64,000 nucleotides of DNA from Altericroceibacterium endophyticum. Lineage in GTDB: Bacteria; Pseudomonadota; Alphaproteobacteria; Sphingomonadales; Sphingomonadaceae. The DNA lies in the NCBI RefSeq assembly GCF_009827595.1, contig NZ_WTYT01000002.1:558001-622000 (forward strand), written 5' to 3'. Below, piece after piece: positions 26,966-37,680 of this stretch. Every line of letters begins with the position of its first letter. Position 1 is the stretch's first letter. Position numbers and translations under genes: made by a program. The notes beneath the pieces were generated by a model that worked only from the letters and a program-made list of their open reading frames with translations, was not told the DNA's origin and did no database searches.

Positions 26966-28180
26966 TTAGCCGATTGAAGCCTTGAGATCTTCAGCCAGGT
27001 CGGTGCGTTCCCACGGGAAGAAGTCGCCATCTGCTTTGCGACCGAAATGACCATAGGCCGCACTTTTCGCATAAATCGGCTTATTGAGACCAAGATGCAT
27101 CCGGATGCCGCGCGGCGTCAGGCCGCCAAGCTTTTCCATACCGCGAATGGCGGCCTCGATCGCTTCATCCGTCACACCATCCGCAGCGGTACCATGCGTA
27201 TCGACATAGATCGACAGCGGCTCAGCCACGCCAATCGCGTAGGAAAGCTGGATTGTGCAGCGTTTTGCCAGACCAGCCGCGACGATATTCTTGGCCAGAT
27301 AGCGCGTGATATAGGCCGCCGAACGGTCGACCTTGGTCGGATCCTTGCCCGAAAACGCGCCGCCGCCATGCGGGGCCGCACCGCCATAAGTATCCACGAT
27401 GATCTTGCGCCCGGTAAGTCCGGCATCACCATCGGGGCCGCCAATTTCAAACGTTCCCGTGGGATTGATGTGATAGACGGTTTTATCCGTGATCAGATCG
27501 CCGGGCAGCACGTCGCTGATCACCGCTTTCACATAGGATTTAAGCTCGGCTTCCTTCTCACCCTGATCGTAACCGGGGATGTGCTGCGTGGATACGACAA
27601 CGGCCGGGCATTCGACCGCTTTGCCGTTTTCGAAGCGCAATGTGACCTGGCTCTTCGTATCCGGTTCAAGAAACGGCGCTTTGCCGGATTTCCGGTCATT
27701 GGCCATCCGTTGCAGGATCTTGTGGCTGTAATCCAGGGTGGCGGGCATCAGATCCGGTGTCTCGTCGCAAGCAAAACCGAACATGATCCCCTGATCGCCG
27801 GCACCTTCATCCTTATTGCCGGAGGCATCGACGCCCTGCGCGATATGGGCGGACTGCGCGTGAAGAAGGTTCTGGAAATCCAGTGTTTCCCAATGGAACC
27901 CTTCTTGTTCGTAACCAATGTCTTTCACAACCTGGCGAACGGTCTTTTCGATTTCTTCCAGTGCACCGGGAGCCCAGTCACCATTTTCGAACACGCCCTT
28001 GCAGCGAATTTCACCCGCCAAGACGACCTTTTGAGTGGTGGTCAGTGTTTCACAGGCAATCCGGGCTTCCGGATCCTTCGACAAGAACAGATCGACAACG
28101 GCGTCCGAGATCTGATCGGATACTTTGTCTGGGTGTCCTTCGGAAACGCTCTCAGAGGTAAAAAGATAGTTCTGACGCAT
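26966..28180 (-). CDS. metK: S-adenosylmethionine synthetase
   Basis: This 404-aa enzyme makes S-adenosylmethionine from methionine and ATP. The signature GHPDK (residues 15-19), [12 protein letters not shown] near residue 125, and [22 protein letters not shown] near residue 265 are all intact. ATG 28180 follows GGAGGA. It lies 47 bases after lnt on the same strand. The short leader shows no fold that I recognise as a SAM riboswitch. Confidence 0.98.
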   Translation of the reverse strand: MRQNYLFTSESVSEGHPDKVSDQISDAVVDLFLSKDPEARIACETLTTTQKVVLAGEIRCKGVFENGDWAPGALEEIEKTVRQVVKDIGYEQEGFHWETLDFQNLLHAQSAHIAQGVDASGNKDEGAGDQGIMFGFACDETPDLMPATLDYSHKILQRMANDRKSGKAPFLEPDTKSQVTLRFENGKAVECPAVVVSTQHIPGYDQGEKEAELKSYVKAVISDVLPGDLITDKTVYHINPTGTFEIGGPDGDAGLTGRKIIVDTYGGAAPHGGGAFSGKDPTKVDRSAAYITRYLAKNIVAAGLAKRCTIQLSYAIGVAEPLSIYVDTHGTAADGVTDEAIEAAIRGMEKLGGLTPRGIRMHLGLNKPIYAKSAAYGHFGRKADGDFFPWERTDLAEDLKASIG

Positions 28181-28227
28181 TGAGGTCGATCCTCCGGTTA
28201 TGAAAATCTATGTGAATATGCGGATGT

Positions 28228-29805
28228 CTAAAGACCTATCCGGCGTATAGCAACGGCTGTGGGAAGCAAAAGAACTATTGCCCAGGCAAGCGGCAATACG
28301 TTGCCAAGAAATGAAAATAATGTGGGTTCCGCTGCGGCTGGCACCGTGCCGTCGATTCGTCCCGCAACATGCAAAGGGCGATATTGACGCACTATGCCGC
28401 GTGCATCGATGACCGCACTGATTCCTGTTGTCGTGGCGCGCAAAACGGGCAGCCCTTCTTCAATCGCACGCAATCGGGCCTGAGCCAGATGCTGGGGAGG
28501 CCCGATGGTCCCAAACCAGCCATCATTGGAAGGGTTGAAGATATAATCAGGGCGGTTCTCAGGGTCGGTAATGCGGCCAGAGAAAATGATCTCGTAGCAA
28601 ATCTGCACGCCGGCCTGCCCGTAATTGCCCAAATCGAGCGTGCGCGGCCCAGGTCCGGGCAGAAAATCGATCGTCCCGGCGACCAGTCGCGCGCCGCCTA
28701 ACGGCTCCAACAACCAGCGCAGGGCGAGATATTCGCCAAAGGGCACCAGATGTGCCTTCGCATATCCTGCACGGATATTGCCGGTATCGTCGATGGCCGT
28801 AACGACATTGCGTGCGCCCACGGCCCGGCCATCAGAGATATCGAGATCAGTCGTTCCAGTGAGCAGCAAACTATTTTCACCCACCACGCGGGCCAGCCGA
28901 TGGCGGGCGAACTCTGGATCCCCGAGCGCAGTCATGTGATTATAATAACGCTGCGGATAACCATCCCGCAGATAATCCGGTACGCCCGATTCCGGCCACA
29001 GAACCAGCCTTTCCTGTCCCGGTGAGTCAGGCAGGGAAAGACGCGCGGTTTTGATGAAATTTTCTTCGAATGATGCCGGATCGTTGAGCTTTTCCTGCCG
29101 GATATCGGGCTGCACCAGAGTGAAATGCACAGTGCTGTCGCGGGCGACCTGCCAACTTGGCACATACATGCCAGCAATCACCAACACGCATAACACGGCA
29201 AACGGCACTATGCGCCGATCACGCGCCAGCCAGAGCCCCGTCCCCGCCAGCAAAACAACCAGGCCGGAGAGCGCATAGGTACCCAGCCAGGGCGCAAGCA
29301 CCGCCAGTCCGGGGCGATCGAACGGGCCGATCAGCACCGCGCCAAGCGGGTTCCACGGAAAACCGGTAAAGACCCAGCTGCGCAGCCATTCGGAGACAAT
29401 CCAGCACGCGGCAAAGGCGGCGATGGCGGACCAGCCGCGCCTGTCGCCCATCAGCCACCGTGCGGTGCCAGCGGCCAAAGCGGGATAAAGGGCAAGGTAA
29501 AGCGCCAGCAAGGGCACAGCGGCCCAGCCAAGAGCCGCGGGCATTTCAGCCTGATAGGTAAAAGCCTGCGCAATCCAGATATTCCCGGCAGTGAAATGGC
29601 CGAAACCAAATAGCCAGCCCAACCCCGTCGCACGCTTCACGGTGCTGGATTGGAAAACGAGCGCTATCAGACCCGCAATAGACAGGAAAGCCAGCGGCCA
29701 GATTGTCAGAGGGCGGAACGCGGCAGCCGAGAGTATACCAAGCGCAAACGCGCTCAGACGAGGGCGCATGGCAAACCAGGCAGAGAACTGACCAAAGGCT
29801 TTCAT
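28228..29805 (-). CDS. lnt: Apolipoprotein N-acyltransferase
   Basis: This 525-aa inner-membrane enzyme adds the third acyl chain to lipoproteins. About six N-terminal helices (residues 10-200) are followed by a periplasmic nitrilase-type domain. Its Glu-Lys-Cys triad is visible in WPESGVPDY (Glu), YAKAHLVPFGEYL (Lys) and VQICYEIIF (Cys). ATG 29805 gives a typical start (MKAFGQFSAWF); an in-frame start at 29847 is less likely. It is upstream of metK in the same direction, a pairing common in alphaproteobacteria. The window contains several lipoprotein substrates. Confidence 0.96.
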   Translation of the reverse strand: MKAFGQFSAWFAMRPRLSAFALGILSAAAFRPLTIWPLAFLSIAGLIALVFQSSTVKRATGLGWLFGFGHFTAGNIWIAQAFTYQAEMPAALGWAAVPLLALYLALYPALAAGTARWLMGDRRGWSAIAAFAACWIVSEWLRSWVFTGFPWNPLGAVLIGPFDRPGLAVLAPWLGTYALSGLVVLLAGTGLWLARDRRIVPFAVLCVLVIAGMYVPSWQVARDSTVHFTLVQPDIRQEKLNDPASFEENFIKTARLSLPDSPGQERLVLWPESGVPDYLRDGYPQRYYNHMTALGDPEFARHRLARVVGENSLLLTGTTDLDISDGRAVGARNVVTAIDDTGNIRAGYAKAHLVPFGEYLALRWLLEPLGGARLVAGTIDFLPGPGPRTLDLGNYGQAGVQICYEIIFSGRITDPENRPDYIFNPSNDGWFGTIGPPQHLAQARLRAIEEGLPVLRATTTGISAVIDARGIVRQYRPLHVAGRIDGTVPAAAEPTLFSFLGNVLPLAWAIVLLLPTAVAIRRIGL

Positions 29806-29871
29806 GGGCCCTCTCTGGCTGGAGCAACAGGCGCGTGCAAGCGGCAATTCCCGCCTGCGCGCGCCTATATA

Positions 29872-30600
29872 TCAGCTTGCGACTTCGAGATTCTCGCTAT
29901 CGCCATCGGCTGCGCGAGGGCGACGGGTCCGACGGCGCGGCTTGGGCGCTTCCTCGTCATTATCCGCATTGTCGCTGATACCAATTGCCGGGGGCAGTGT
30001 CGCGGGGTCGAGCCCTTCGCCAGCAGCTGCCGGCTTCTTCACGGCATCCACCTTCTTACGGCTGGTGCGGCGCGGCTTGGGCGCGGGCTTGTCTTCCGCA
30101 TCATCCTGCTCGGCAGCATCAACTGGCTTAGCCTGGCTGTCTTCCTGCGTGGTCTGCTCAGCTGCAGCCTTCCGGCGGCCACGCGGACGCGGCGCGTTTT
30201 CTTCGCTGCTTTCACCAGCATTGCCAGCTTCTGCGTTCTGGGCGGGTTCAGGCTTGCGGCGCATCCGGTTGTTACGGGATGCGTTATCGTCACCCTCCTG
30301 CCCCTCTTCGCCCTCTTCGGACGGTTCACGATCACCGTCACGCTTGGCGCGGGATTCGTCCTTCTGCGCTTTACTGTCGGCCAGCACGCGGAAATAGTGA
30401 TCGGCAAACTGGAGATAATATTCCGTTTGCACACGGTCGCCATTCAGCGACGCATCATGCGCCAACTTCTTGTATTTCTCCAGCAGCTGCGGTGCGTTGC
30501 CCCGTGCGCGGCTGTCGATCCTGTTATGATTGTTGCCACCGCCCGAGTTGCGATTGTTGCCCCGGCCGCGACGACGATTGTTACCACGATTGTTGTTCAA
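29872..30600 (-). CDS. DUF4167 domain protein
   Basis: This 242-aa protein has an Asn/Arg/Gly-rich N-terminus (MNNNRGNNRRRGRGNNRN). The conserved DUF4167 core follows (QLLEKYKKLAHDASLNGDRVQTEYYLQFADHYFRVL, split here at about residues 38-57 and 58-75), then a long disordered acidic and basic tail with Lys/Arg-rich runs, which suggests nucleic-acid binding. The start is TTG 30600, nine bases after AGGAAG; no ATG fits the frame. It lies downstream of prmC in the same direction, as commonly seen in alphaproteobacteria. The function is not established. Confidence 0.88.
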   Translation of the reverse strand: MNNNRGNNRRRGRGNNRNSGGGNNHNRIDSRARGNAPQLLEKYKKLAHDASLNGDRVQTEYYLQFADHYFRVLADSKAQKDESRAKRDGDREPSEEGEEGQEGDDNASRNNRMRRKPEPAQNAEAGNAGESSEENAPRPRGRRKAAAEQTTQEDSQAKPVDAAEQDDAEDKPAPKPRRTSRKKVDAVKKPAAAGEGLDPATLPPAIGISDNADNDEEAPKPRRRTRRPRAADGDSENLEVAS

Positions 30601-30800
30601 GGGAATTCACTTCCTCAGTTGAGACCTGCGGATCCATCCGCTTCGGTCGCATGACCCCTCGCCACGGCGCATTTTGCGCTTCGTGGGCTCCATCGGATCA
30701 AAAGCGTGCGAAAAACTCGCCGCCCGTTGCACATAATGATGGAGCTAGACCCGGCTATCTGGCGCTTCACGCACATACCGCCCTTGGCCTTGGGTAAGGC

Positions 30801-31652
30801 CTAAACGCTGGCATCGCTTTTGCCAAGGGGAAATCGTAAGATAAGCGCTCGTGACCGCCCGGCCAAGTCATGACAAACCTTTGTGGCGAAGCCGGTTTGC
30901 TCCGCGATTTTGCTTACTTCGGCGGCCTGACTGGCCCCAATCTCGAGAATAACAACCCCATTCGCCGTCAGCATGTCAGGCAATTGCGGGATCAGGCAGC
31001 GATAATCATCGAGCCCATCCGGCCCCGCAAACAAAGCGCCAGCAGGTTCGAAATCGCGCACCGATGCGTCCAATTGCGCGCCAATTTCAACATAGGGCGG
31101 ATTGGCAATGATGCAGTCAAACTGCCCCAGATCGCTCTGCCAGCCGGGTTTCGTCCAATCGCGCTGCTCCAATTGGACCCGCTGTGCCAGATTCAGCGCT
31201 TTCGCGTTGCCTGCCGCTATCTCCAGCGCCTGACCACTGCGATCAATACCTATTCCGTTCAGCTGCGGCTTCTCAGCCAGCATTGTCAGCAACAAGGCGC
31301 CCGATCCGACACCGCAATCCAATATACGGCCCTGATTCGGTGCATGATCCAGAGCCGCCTCCACCACGCTTTCACTATCGGAGCGGGGGATGAGCACTGC
31401 CGGAGACACCCGGAAGCAGCGCCCGTAAAAGTCCTGCGTTTCGCAAATATAAGCGAGTGGCTCCCCGCGCGCCCTTCTTTCAACAAGACCGTCAAAATTT
31501 GCCGGGGCATCTCTGTCGGCAGCCGACAGCAACATGGCAGAGCGCGAAATGCCAAGCGCATGCGCCATCAGCCATTCCGCATCGAGCCTGGCCGTGTCGC
31601 TGTCTGGGGTCAGCCGGCGAGTGGCTTCACGAAGCGCCTCGGAAACGCGCAT
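30801..31652 (-). CDS. prmC: Peptide chain release factor N5-glutamine methyltransferase
   Basis: This 283-aa enzyme methylates the GGQ glutamine of release factors. The class I methyltransferase motif LDCGVGSGALLLTML (about residues 112-126) and the NPPY substrate motif (CIIANPPYVEIG, about residue 187) are clear. It starts one base after the prfA stop, so it is coupled to its own substrate gene. Confidence 0.97.
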   Translation of the reverse strand: MRVSEALREATRRLTPDSDTARLDAEWLMAHALGISRSAMLLSAADRDAPANFDGLVERRARGEPLAYICETQDFYGRCFRVSPAVLIPRSDSESVVEAALDHAPNQGRILDCGVGSGALLLTMLAEKPQLNGIGIDRSGQALEIAAGNAKALNLAQRVQLEQRDWTKPGWQSDLGQFDCIIANPPYVEIGAQLDASVRDFEPAGALFAGPDGLDDYRCLIPQLPDMLTANGVVILEIGASQAAEVSKIAEQTGFATKVCHDLAGRSRALILRFPLGKSDASV

Positions 31653-31653
31653 C

Positions 31654-32739
31654 TCAATCGCTCATCGCCAGCAGACGTTTCGCTTCATCTTCGGAGATCA
31701 GGGCATTGATCAGATCATTTAGCCCAGTTCCTGCCAGAATTTCCGGCAATTTATGGAGTGTCAGGCCAATCCGGTGATCGGTCACGCGCCCTTGCGGAAA
31801 ATTATAGGTGCGGATGCGTTCGGACCTGTCTCCCGATCCTACCATGGCTTTGCGGGCTTCAGCCTCGGCCCCATCGGCTTCTTCACGCATCTTTTCGTAC
31901 AACCGGGCGCGCAGCACCTGCATGGCCTTGGCCTTGTTCTTGTGCTGGCTGCGCTCATCCTGCTGAGTGACGACGATACCAGAGGGAAGATGCGTAATGC
32001 GTACCGCGGAATCGGTGGTGTTCACATGCTGCCCGCCTGCACCGCTGGCGCGATAGATGTCGATCTTCAGATCGTTGTCGTCGATCTGCACATCCACCTC
32101 GGTCGGTTCCGGAAGGACGGCGACCGTCGCTGCCGAGGTGTGGATGCGTCCGCCGCTTTCCGTCACCGGCACGCGCTGCACCCGGTGGACGCCGCTTTCA
32201 AATTTGAGCTTGGCAAAAACGCCCTGCCCGCTGACATGCGCGACCACTTCCTTGAACCCGCCCACATCGGACGCATTCATGCTGATCGTCTCTACTTTCC
32301 AGCCCTGTTCAGCCGCGAAGCGTTCATACATGCGGAACAGATCGCCCGCGAACAGTGCGGCTTCATCGCCGCCCGTTCCGGCACGAATCTCCAGCATCGC
32401 TGGCCGTGCATCGGCTGAATCGCGCGGCAGCAGCGCAATTGCCAGGCGGCGCTCCGCCTCTGGCAGTTCACCGCGCAACCGGCTGATTTCTTCCCCTGCC
32501 AGAGCCTTCATCTCGGGATCGGAATCGTCGAGCGCTTCCAGTTCAGCCAATTCGGCGCGCATCGCCTGAACATTCCGGGCGGCCTGCGCCACCGGATCCA
32601 GTTCGGCATAGTCGCGGCTCGCCGTGACGAATTCATCGCCCTCCAGCGTCCCCGATGCCAATCGCGCCTCCAATTCGGCAAAGCGATGCGCGATCTGTTG
32701 CAGCCGTTCCTCTGGAACAATCATCGCACGGCCTGACAT
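31654..32739 (-). CDS. prfA: Peptide chain release factor 1
   Basis: This 361-aa protein ends translation at UAA and UAG. The catalytic GGQ lies in [19 protein letters not shown] (about residues 228-246). The stop-codon reading PxT-type segment is present upstream in the [20 protein letters not shown] region. An alternative start at 32724 gives [10 protein letters not shown]. It follows hisS by 19 bases and is joined to prmC. Confidence 0.97.
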   Translation of the reverse strand: MSGRAMIVPEERLQQIAHRFAELEARLASGTLEGDEFVTASRDYAELDPVAQAARNVQAMRAELAELEALDDSDPEMKALAGEEISRLRGELPEAERRLAIALLPRDSADARPAMLEIRAGTGGDEAALFAGDLFRMYERFAAEQGWKVETISMNASDVGGFKEVVAHVSGQGVFAKLKFESGVHRVQRVPVTESGGRIHTSAATVAVLPEPTEVDVQIDDNDLKIDIYRASGAGGQHVNTTDSAVRITHLPSGIVVTQQDERSQHKNKAKAMQVLRARLYEKMREEADGAEAEARKAMVGSGDRSERIRTYNFPQGRVTDHRIGLTLHKLPEILAGTGLNDLINALISEDEAKRLLAMSD

Positions 32740-32758
32740 TTGAAGGATCGGAGGTGGA

Positions 32759-34000
32759 TCAATTCGGGGAATATCCCTTCAGCACAGCATCGATCGCGGC
32801 TTCATCCCCGCCATCGATACGCAAGCGGTGCTGCATTGCGCCATCGTCTCCGGCTGTCAGCGCCAGTATCGCCTTCGCATTCTGCTTCACTGCTTTGTCG
32901 TACCTCTTGCGAGCGGAGCCCGTGGCGATCAGTTCGCTGGCCAGCCCCGCACGGCGCATGGCAGCAGTCAGCCCCACACCATCGGCGCGCATTGCGTCAT
33001 CCTCCACCACCACGATGATATCGGGCACCGGCTCACCCAGTTCTTCCACCAACATGGCCAGACGTTCGATCCCGGCCGCCCAGCCAACAGCAGGCGTTGC
33101 CGCTCCGCCAAGCGATTCCATCAGCCCGTCATAACGCCCGCCACCAAGTACCGTGCCTTGTGCGCCCAGCCGATCGGTTACGAATTCAAACGCGGTGTGG
33201 CGATAATAATCGAGTCCGCGCACCAGCGCCGGATTGCGTTCCCATGCGACACCTGCCGCATCGAGCCCTTCTGTCACCTGAGCGAAGAAATCCTTGGCTG
33301 CGTCGGACAGATAATCATCAATGCGCGGCGCATCTGCGGTGAAGGGCTTGTCGCGCGGATCCTTGCTGTCGAGAATCCGCAGCGGATTACGCTCCAGCCG
33401 ATCCTGACTGTCTTCCGACAATTCATCCCTATGTGCGCGGAAATATTCGACCAGTGCAGCGCGCCAGTTTTCACGGCTTTCACCATCGCCCAGCGTGTTC
33501 AGTTGCAAGGTCACGCCATCGGCAATGCCCAATTCGCGCAGCAGGTGATCAGCCATCACCAGCAATTCCACATCCGCCTGAGGCTCGGCCGCGCCGATTA
33601 CTTCGGCATCGATCTGGTGGAATTGGCGATAGCGGCCCTTTTGCGGGCGCTCATACCGGAAGAGCGGCCCATGGGTGGCAACTTTCAGCGGCGCATATTG
33701 CTTCCACCCATCGGTGAGATAGGCGCGGGCAATCCCCGCGGTAAATTCCGGGCGCAGCGTCAGCGATTCGCCGCCGCGATCCTCGAACGAATACATTTCC
33801 TTGGATACAACGTCGGTCGTCTCCCCCAGCGAGCGGGAAAACACCTCGGTCTTTTCAAAAACCGGCATTTCCACGCGTCGGAAGCGATAAAGCTTGCGAA
33901 TTCGTTCAAATGTCGCGGTGACAAAGGCAAAGGCTTCGGCCTCTGCACCGAAAATATCCTGCGTGCCGCGAATGGGCTTGGGGGTTTTGATCATGCTCAT
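32759..34000 (-). CDS. hisS: Histidyl-tRNA synthetase
   Basis: This 413-aa class II aminoacyl-tRNA synthetase has motif 1 region [11 protein letters not shown] at the N-terminus, [16 protein letters not shown] and the motif 2 arginine region [19 protein letters not shown] (about residues 105-125), and the histidine-binding [13 protein letters not shown] near residue 265. ATG 34000 is chosen for family length; the frame is open to 34060. It heads the hisS-prfA-prmC unit and is divergent from ppa. Confidence 0.97.
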   Translation of the reverse strand: MSMIKTPKPIRGTQDIFGAEAEAFAFVTATFERIRKLYRFRRVEMPVFEKTEVFSRSLGETTDVVSKEMYSFEDRGGESLTLRPEFTAGIARAYLTDGWKQYAPLKVATHGPLFRYERPQKGRYRQFHQIDAEVIGAAEPQADVELLVMADHLLRELGIADGVTLQLNTLGDGESRENWRAALVEYFRAHRDELSEDSQDRLERNPLRILDSKDPRDKPFTADAPRIDDYLSDAAKDFFAQVTEGLDAAGVAWERNPALVRGLDYYRHTAFEFVTDRLGAQGTVLGGGRYDGLMESLGGAATPAVGWAAGIERLAMLVEELGEPVPDIIVVVEDDAMRADGVGLTAAMRRAGLASELIATGSARKRYDKAVKQNAKAILALTAGDDGAMQHRLRIDGGDEAAIDAVLKGYSPN

Positions 34001-34200
34001 GATGGACCGCGCTTTAGTCCCGGATGGCGCGGCAGGCAACGGAGCCATGCGATCAAGCATATAAAGCGGCGAAAAGAGGGCATTTACCCCTCGCCAAGTG
34101 GCGCCGCTTGCATTAGGCGCTGGTCCGAATTTCTGACGGGGTCGGCATCCTAGAGCCGCTCTGTACCATCACTCAACTTTGCCTGGGGAAATACAGATCC

Positions 34201-34737
34201 ATGCGTATCGACCTTATCCCGACCGGAGATAATCCGCCCGAAAGCCTGAACGTCGTCATCGAAGTGCCCACCGGGGGCGAGCCGGTGAAATACGAATTCG
34301 ACAAGGAATCGGGCGCTCTGTTCGTCGACCGTATCCTGCATACGCCGATGCGCTACCCCGCCAATTACGGTTTCGTGCCGCACACGCTTTCGCCCGATGG
34401 CGATCCGCTCGACGCGCTGGTCGTGGCCGGCTTCCCCTTCATTGCGGGTTCCGTCGTCCGTGTACGCCCGATCGCCGTGCTCAATCTGGAAGACGAACAT
34501 GGCGGCGACGAAAAGCTCGTCTGCGTGCCGGTGGATTCGACCTTCCCCTATCACAGCCAGATCTCGGAAATCAGCGACCTGCCTGCCATCGTGCTGCAGC
34601 AGATCGAACATTTCTTCACCCATTATAAGGATCTGGAGAAGGAAAAGTGGGTTCGCGTCGGCACGTGGGGCGGCGCCGAAGATGCCAAGCGCATCGTGAT
34701 CGAAGCGATCGAGCGCGAGAAGGAAGCCAAGGCCTGA
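34201..34737 (+). CDS. ppa: Inorganic pyrophosphatase
   Basis: This 178-aa soluble family I pyrophosphatase hydrolyses pyrophosphate to pull biosynthesis forward. Metal-binding Asp residues lie in SPDGDPLDALVV (about residues 62-73). NYGFVPHT and VPVDSTFPYHSQI are also typical. The length is normal. It is monocistronic, with a strong terminator. Confidence 0.98.
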   Translation: MRIDLIPTGDNPPESLNVVIEVPTGGEPVKYEFDKESGALFVDRILHTPMRYPANYGFVPHTLSPDGDPLDALVVAGFPFIAGSVVRVRPIAVLNLEDEHGGDEKLVCVPVDSTFPYHSQISEISDLPAIVLQQIEHFFTHYKDLEKEKWVRVGTWGGAEDAKRIVIEAIEREKEAKA

Positions 34738-34775
34738 TCGCCCAAGGCTCATCACTTTACCAAGCTGTTTGAAAA

Positions 34776-34810
34776 GGAGGCCCGCTGCATTGCACCGGGC
34801 CTCTTTTTTT
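34776..34810 (+). terminator. Rho-independent terminator after ppa
   Basis: GGAGGCCCG, an 11-base loop, and CGGGCCTC are followed by TTTTTTT. The convergent BON-MscS gene ends 37 bases beyond. Confidence 0.9.
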
Positions 34811-34846
34811 GGCTGCGACACCGCCGCTTAACCGGCGCGGCGCGCC

Positions 34847-36274
34847 TTATTCCACGGGCCGGGAGGAATCGAGCAGGTCTTTCTCCCCCGGGGCCATGGC
34901 CCGTTCCGCATCCACCATGCGGGCAATTTCATTTTCCGGCGAAACATCTTCCACCGGCGCAGGTGCATCCACGGCAGGCGATACTTTGGCGGGTGTTGCG
35001 GTGGGTGCCGGAGCAGCACTGCTGGTGCGTGCCCCGTCCGAAAGCTGAGGCGAGAGGGCCATCGGCGGCAGCGCTGAACTGTCGAAACGCAGGCGATAAA
35101 TCGGCTCGGGCAATGCGAAGCCAGCACTTTCCAGAGCGTCCTTCACCGCCGGAATCGCCCGGCTGCGGGCTTTGAAATAATCCGTCTTGTCCTGATCCAT
35201 CCAGCCAAGGAAGCGGATCACGATATTCGAATCGCCCACTTCTTCCACGATTGCGGCAGGCTCCGGCTCAGCCAGCACGAAATCCAGCGCATTGAGCACC
35301 TTCACGCCGAGCGCCCGCGCGGCATCAGGGCTGTCATCCGCATCGATACCCAACAGAAATTCGAACCGCCTTTGCGGATTGCGCGTGTAATTGAGGATCA
35401 CTGCCTTGAAGACCGTGGAATTGGGAATGCGCAGATGGTTGCCATCCAGCGTCATCAGGATCGTCGCCCTGCTGGTCAAACGTATGACGCGGCCTTCCTG
35501 ACCCTCAATCACGACATGGTCATTCGCACGGAAAGGCTGGCGCAAGGACAGCATGAGCGAAGCAACGTAGTTTTCAATCGTGTCACGCATGGCAAAGCCC
35601 AGCGCGATACCGATCACGCCTGCCCCGCCCAGAACCGCACCGAGCAGTGCGGCCGCGCCAATCATGTCGAGCGCCACCACCAATCCGCCAATGACAAAGC
35701 CGAAGCGAATCGCGCTGGCTATCAATCCGGCAAGAAACGTGTTGCGTGCCAGCCGATTCCACAGCCCCGTCAGCGAGGCGATGACATAGCCGAGCGCGGC
35801 GATCAGCAAGCCGACAACAATCGCCGCACCGATCAAGGGCAGCATGGCGATGAATTCGGAAAAACGCTCCGACACGCCAGCCAACCCGGCCAGTCCCCTG
35901 TCGACGGAAACATCCCGGCGAAGTGCATTTTCGATCGTCACCACACCGCTGACGCGGCTGGCAATGGCCTCTGCCCGCTGGCTATCGGCCATATCGGCAA
36001 CGCTGCCCTCCAGCGAGACCACCCCTTCGCTGACCGAGACACGGACGTCACTCAGCGCGGGCAATTCAGCGAAGATGCCAGCGATACGCTCGGCTATCCT
36101 GTCATCCGATCCCGCCTCCTGCTGCGGGTCGATGGTCGTGGTGGTGGCAGGTTCTTCGGCTGTGGCAGTGGGCGTCGATGGCGCGGGAAGCAGCGCGGCG
36201 ACAGGCGCCGAGCCAAGGAACAGCAACAGCGCCGCAAGACAGGCCCGGCCCGCCTGAAGACGCGGGCGCATCAT
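34847..36274 (-). CDS. BON-domain MscS-type mechanosensitive channel
   Basis: This 475-aa protein has a signal-like N-terminus and a Thr/Pro-rich linker. A BON domain follows (about residues 58-122, VRVSVSEGVVSLEGSVADM), then three helices and the MscS pore domain (GAVLGGAGVIGIALGFAMRD, VVIEGQEGRVIRLTSRAT, HLRIPNSTVF). The C-terminal tail is Ala/Pro-rich and low-complexity. BON domains bind membranes or lipids in periplasmic proteins, so the N-terminus may contact the envelope. It starts at ATGATG overlapping the stop of the PmbA-family gene (36271-36274). Confidence 0.92.
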   Translation of the reverse strand: MMRPRLQAGRACLAALLLFLGSAPVAALLPAPSTPTATAEEPATTTTIDPQQEAGSDDRIAERIAGIFAELPALSDVRVSVSEGVVSLEGSVADMADSQRAEAIASRVSGVVTIENALRRDVSVDRGLAGLAGVSERFSEFIAMLPLIGAAIVVGLLIAALGYVIASLTGLWNRLARNTFLAGLIASAIRFGFVIGGLVVALDMIGAAALLGAVLGGAGVIGIALGFAMRDTIENYVASLMLSLRQPFRANDHVVIEGQEGRVIRLTSRATILMTLDGNHLRIPNSTVFKAVILNYTRNPQRRFEFLLGIDADDSPDAARALGVKVLNALDFVLAEPEPAAIVEEVGDSNIVIRFLGWMDQDKTDYFKARSRAIPAVKDALESAGFALPEPIYRLRFDSSALPPMALSPQLSDGARTSSAAPAPTATPAKVSPAVDAPAPVEDVSPENEIARMVDAERAMAPGEKDLLDSSRPVE

Positions 36275-37635
36275 TCGCCCGCCACCGTCATGCCATCCAC
36301 CCGCAAGGTCGGGACATTGATGGTGCGATGATATTCAAGATCATTGGCGGCGGACATGCGCGCAAACATGTCGAGCAGATTGCCCGCAATCGTGAATTCA
36401 GCAACCGGCCCCGCCAGCTCGCCTTTCACAATACGAAAGCCCGCCGCACCGCGGCTATAATCACCGGTCACCCCGTTCACGCCCTGACCAGACAATTCGG
36501 TGACATAAATACCGTCTTCAATATCGCTCATCAATTCAGCGGGGCTCATCCCCCCAGCCTCCAAATGGCAATTGGAAACCGATATACCGGGGGCACCTCC
36601 CGCACCGCGTGACGCATGGCCGGTGGGCGCGATGCCCAATTGCCGCGCGGCAGCACAATTGGTCAGCCAGCCGGTGATGCGACCTTCCTGCACCAGAGCC
36701 CGGTCCCGCGTGGGCAGCCCTTCTCCGTCAAAGGGGCGTGACCGCAGACCGCGCTGGCGATGCGGTCGCTCCAGCAAGCGCAAGTCGTCAGGGAACAATG
36801 TGTCATTTTCCTTCCCAAGCAGGAAACTTGATCTGCGGGCAATCGCCGCAGCAGACATCGCACCAATCAAATGGGCCACCAGCGAATGGCCGATGCGCGG
36901 ATCGAACAGAATGGGCCGGGGCCCACTGCTCACCCGCTGCGGATCAAGCCGGGCAACCGCGCGCTGACCAGCTTTCTGGCCGATTTCCAGCGGATCGGGC
37001 AAGTCCTCTGCATGGCGCGCAACGCGGTAGGCGTAATCACGCTGCATTGCCGCCCCTTCGCCGGCAATGACGCTGGCGCTCAGAGAATGGCTGGTCGCGC
37101 GGTGGGCGGCAGCAAAGCCATTGCTGGTCGCAAGCGCGACCATGCTGGAGCCATAACCCGCCGATCCGCCTTCACTGTTGGTGACACCTGCCGTCGCCCG
37201 TGCTGAATCCTCTGCCGCCAAGGCCGCTTCGCGCAGCTTTTCAGGCGTCACCTGCACCGGATCGAACAAGTCGCAATCGGGATAGGGTGGCTGGGCGAGC
37301 ATTTGTGCCTCAGCCAGTCCCGCATAGGGGTCCAGCGGCGCAGCCTTCGCCATCGCAATGGCCCGCTCGGACAATTCCTTCAATCCGGCATCGCTGAAAT
37401 CGCTGGAATGGATGGAGGCGGAACGCCCATCACAGAAAACCCTCAGCCCCAGATCGGCACTTTCGGAACGATCCGCGCCTTCCAGTTTACCAAGCCGCAC
37501 TTCAATGCTCTGGCTTTCACTGCCAATCACCACGGCATCAGCGCTATCCGCGCCGCCGCGGCAAACCATATCTATCAGGGCTGCGCAGCGTTCCTGCGCA
37601 ACAGCCGGGTCGAGAGGAGATGCGTTTTCACTCAT
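36271..37635 (-). CDS. pmbA: PmbA/TldE-type metalloprotease-family protein
   Basis: This 454-aa protein belongs to the TldD/PmbA family. It contains RVFCDGRSASIHSSDFSDA, PILFDPRIGHSLVAHLIGAM and a C-terminal GVSNCHLEAGG-like and VNGVTGDYSRGAAGF block. It lacks HExxxH, matching the PmbA (TldE) partner rather than the zinc-bearing TldD. The pair trims peptides and is needed for microcin maturation in E. coli. No TldD partner is in the window. It is coupled to the downstream BON-MscS gene by a 4-base overlap. Confidence 0.9.
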   Translation of the reverse strand: MSENASPLDPAVAQERCAALIDMVCRGGADSADAVVIGSESQSIEVRLGKLEGADRSESADLGLRVFCDGRSASIHSSDFSDAGLKELSERAIAMAKAAPLDPYAGLAEAQMLAQPPYPDCDLFDPVQVTPEKLREAALAAEDSARATAGVTNSEGGSAGYGSSMVALATSNGFAAAHRATSHSLSASVIAGEGAAMQRDYAYRVARHAEDLPDPLEIGQKAGQRAVARLDPQRVSSGPRPILFDPRIGHSLVAHLIGAMSAAAIARRSSFLLGKENDTLFPDDLRLLERPHRQRGLRSRPFDGEGLPTRDRALVQEGRITGWLTNCAAARQLGIAPTGHASRGAGGAPGISVSNCHLEAGGMSPAELMSDIEDGIYVTELSGQGVNGVTGDYSRGAAGFRIVKGELAGPVAEFTIAGNLLDMFARMSAANDLEYHRTINVPTLRVDGMTVAGE

Positions 37636-37680
37636 TCTCCGCTTCTAGCCCAGCCCTGCTGCCTGGGCCAGACAAGCGCG

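Noticed and set aside
27047-28183. Long plus-strand frame opposite metK
   Set aside because: Antisense shadow. Similar frames lie opposite maeB (45775-46944) and hisS (32828-34153).
28181-28227. Possible SAM riboswitch before metK
   Set aside because: Only 47 bases separate lnt and metK, and no fold resembling SAM-I, SAM-II or SAM/SAH types is visible.
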